From: UBA1724 sp963632245
Lineage (GTDB): Bacteria > Verrucomicrobiota > Lentisphaeria > Oligosphaerales > Oligosphaeraceae
Reading direction: 5' to 3'
DNA length: 6,666 bases
NCBI GenBank assembly: GCA_963632245.1
Contig: CAVGTF010000118.1
Coordinates: 1 to 6,666 of the forward strand
Below are positions 5,597-6,666 of this stretch, in pieces. The notes beneath the pieces were generated by a model. It had not been told where the DNA came from, searched no databases, and saw only the letters and a program-made list of their open reading frames with translations. How positions within the stretch are numbered: the stretch's first letter is position 1; each line of letters begins with the position of its first letter. The position numbers were made by a program, and so were the translations under genes.

Positions 5597-6523
5597 ATGG
5601 GTCCCCTGGAGGCCATCCGATCCTTCCCCCTTTCTCCACGACCCTGCTACGTGGGATTTTCGGGAGGCGGGGATTCCCTGGCACTCCTGGTGGCGCTCGT
5701 GCAGTGCGGATGGCCCGTCACGGCCGTCCATTTCAACCACCAGCTCCGGGGCGCGGACGCACAGTCCGACGCGCGGTTCTGCCGGGAATTCTGCAAGGAA
5801 CACCATATTCCTTTCCGATGCTTTCGGCTGGACGTGACGGGGTCGCGTCGCACAGGGGAATCTCTGGAGAGTGCGGGACGCCGCCTCCGTTTGGAAATGT
5901 GGTCGCGGCTTACCCGCGAGAATGGCCGCGTGGTCTTTCTGGCGCATCATGCCGGCGATGTGATGGAGGAGCTCTTTTTGCGGATCCTTCGTGGCGGCGG
6001 TGCCAGCGGGCTGGTGGGACTGCGGCCGTTGCGCACTTTGGAAAATGGTGTGCTGCTGGGGCGGCCGCTGCTGGAGTGCCGCAAGGAGGAGCTGGAGGAG
6101 TTCCTCCGCGCCAACGGCATTGAAAAGTGGTGCCTGGATGTCACGAATCTCCAGCCCGTGGGCAGCCGGAATCGTATTCGGAATGAGCTGCTCCCCTGGT
6201 GGCGAAAGGTCTTCGGCACCGACCAGGGAATCCTCGCGACGATCCATGCACTCCGCGAAGACGCGGAATTTCTGGAGGAGTCCGCACGAAATGCGCTTCC
6301 TGAGAAGCCCACGATCGCGGATTGGCGGAGGGTGCCGCCCGCTCTCATGCCACGGGTGCTTCGGGAATACTTCCACCTGCCACTGCCACCCTCTGCAGAA
6401 AGCGTCCACCGCGTCCTGGAGGAACTCCACCGGGAACACCCCGGGAAAAACAATCTCCTTATCCCCCTGGGAAAAGATATCACCCTCGTGCTCAATCATA
6501 AACGCGGCTTATTGCTACGCTGA
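5597..6523 (+). CDS. tilS: tRNA(Ile)-lysidine synthetase TilS (short form)
   Basis: TilS uses ATP and lysine to turn C34 of the CAU anticodon of a minor tRNA-Ile into lysidine, so that it reads AUA and is charged with isoleucine. The N-type ATP pyrophosphatase signature YVGFSGGGDSLALL is at 18-31, HFNHQLRG at 45-52, ESLESAGRRLRLEM at 88-101, LRILRGGGASGLVGLRP at 128-144 and the tRNA-contacting DVTN...SRNRIRNELLP at 181-200. The block usually written HxxDDQxET reads HHAGDVMEE (117-125), so the first aspartate is glycine. At 308 residues it is close to the short Aquifex-type enzyme and lacks the long C-terminal domains of E. coli TilS. I prefer ATG 5597; TTG 5585 would add four residues and is nearer to a weak TAGGG, so it remains possible. 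It lies 28 bases after yicC and probably shares its mRNA. Confidence 0.93.
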   Translation: MGPLEAIRSFPLSPRPCYVGFSGGGDSLALLVALVQCGWPVTAVHFNHQLRGADAQSDARFCREFCKEHHIPFRCFRLDVTGSRRTGESLESAGRRLRLEMWSRLTRENGRVVFLAHHAGDVMEELFLRILRGGGASGLVGLRPLRTLENGVLLGRPLLECRKEELEEFLRANGIEKWCLDVTNLQPVGSRNRIRNELLPWWRKVFGTDQGILATIHALREDAEFLEESARNALPEKPTIADWRRVPPALMPRVLREYFHLPLPPSAESVHRVLEELHREHPGKNNLLIPLGKDITLVLNHKRGLLLR

Positions 6524-6537
6524 AAAGCAGGGACCCG

Positions 6538-6574
6538 GGGAAAGCTGTAGGCAAAACTCTTAGTTTCCTTTCCC
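6538..6574 (+). terminator. Weak hairpin downstream of tilS
   Basis: GGGAAAG (6538-6544) pairs with CTTTCCC (6568-6574) around a 23-base loop, starting 15 bases after the tilS stop. There is no T-tract, so a terminator role is a guess. Confidence 0.25.
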
Positions 6575-6581
6575 GAAATTA

Positions 6582-6614
6582 GGCGGGGGACCGGGGGCGG
6601 GGCGCCTACGGCGC
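6582..6614. other. G-rich tract followed by a GCGCC-TAC-GGCGC hairpin
   Basis: G-runs lie at 6582-6583, 6585-6589, 6593-6597 and 6599-6602, then GCGCC (6602-6606) pairs with GGCGC (6610-6614) around TAC. The hairpin leads straight into the heptad array. Four closely spaced G-runs could fold as a quadruplex, but one run has only two bases. Confidence 0.35.
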
Positions 6615-6666
6615 AATGTGCAATGTGCAATGTGCAATGTGCAATGTGCAATGTGCAATGTGCAAT
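6614..6666. repeat. Perfect heptanucleotide array (CAATGTG), at least 7.5 units, truncated by the window edge
   Basis: Seven identical CAATGTG units are followed by CAAT at the last base, so the array continues beyond the window. No base differs between units, which points to recent slippage expansion. It lies in the intergenic DNA after tilS. Confidence 0.97.

Noticed and set aside
4669..5616. 315-codon open frame opposite yicC
   Set aside because: Fully covered by a clear YicC-family gene; Gln/Leu/His-rich shadow composition.
5552..6499. 315-codon open frame opposite tilS
   Set aside because: Covered by a gene with PP-loop and TilS motifs; no family resemblance of its own.

Overview
The window is a GC-rich stretch (about 60% by eye) with five recognisable protein genes and the end of a sixth, all on the + strand. 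The genes are ordinary bacterial housekeeping genes plus one membrane-anchored AsmA-like protein, which suggests a Gram-negative, double-membraned bacterium. The mixture of weak ribosome binding sites, an AsmA-like protein with a low-complexity tail and heptanucleotide repeats between genes would fit an uncultured member of the Verrucomicrobiota/Kiritimatiellota/Lentisphaerota group. That placement is an impression, not something the sequence proves.

Layout: 2-601 is the C-terminal part of the replication-restart helicase PriA. From 602 to 1271 there is a 670-base stretch with no convincing gene. It holds a GC hairpin, a short heptad repeat, two full and one truncated copy of a 147-bp tandem repeat (684-1106), a second heptad repeat (1111-1140) and a decayed fourth copy that runs into the leader of the next gene. 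Then come alanine racemase (alr, 1272-2378), a likely rho-independent terminator, the AsmA-like protein (2524-3456) with the only strong Shine-Dalgarno sequence of the window, a second terminator-like hairpin, and a closely spaced trio: ychF (3558-4664), yicC-family endoribonuclease (4693-5568) and tilS (5597-6523). The last 143 bases carry a weak hairpin, a G-rich tract and a third, perfect heptad array (CAATGTG) that runs off the edge.

How the genes relate: alr supplies D-alanine for peptidoglycan. The ychF-yicC-tilS group is linked by translation and RNA metabolism (ribosome-associated ATPase, RNA-cleaving enzyme, tRNA-Ile lysidine synthesis), and its 28-bp gaps suggest co-transcription. 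The terminators on both sides of the AsmA-like gene suggest that it is its own transcription unit.

I found no complete unknown defence or mobile system. The least ordinary material is the intergenic repeat mosaic at 602-1271, whose 147-bp unit carries four small hairpins in series, and the AsmA-like protein with a CxxC-x9-CxxC cytoplasmic tail and 11-residue C-terminal repeats.
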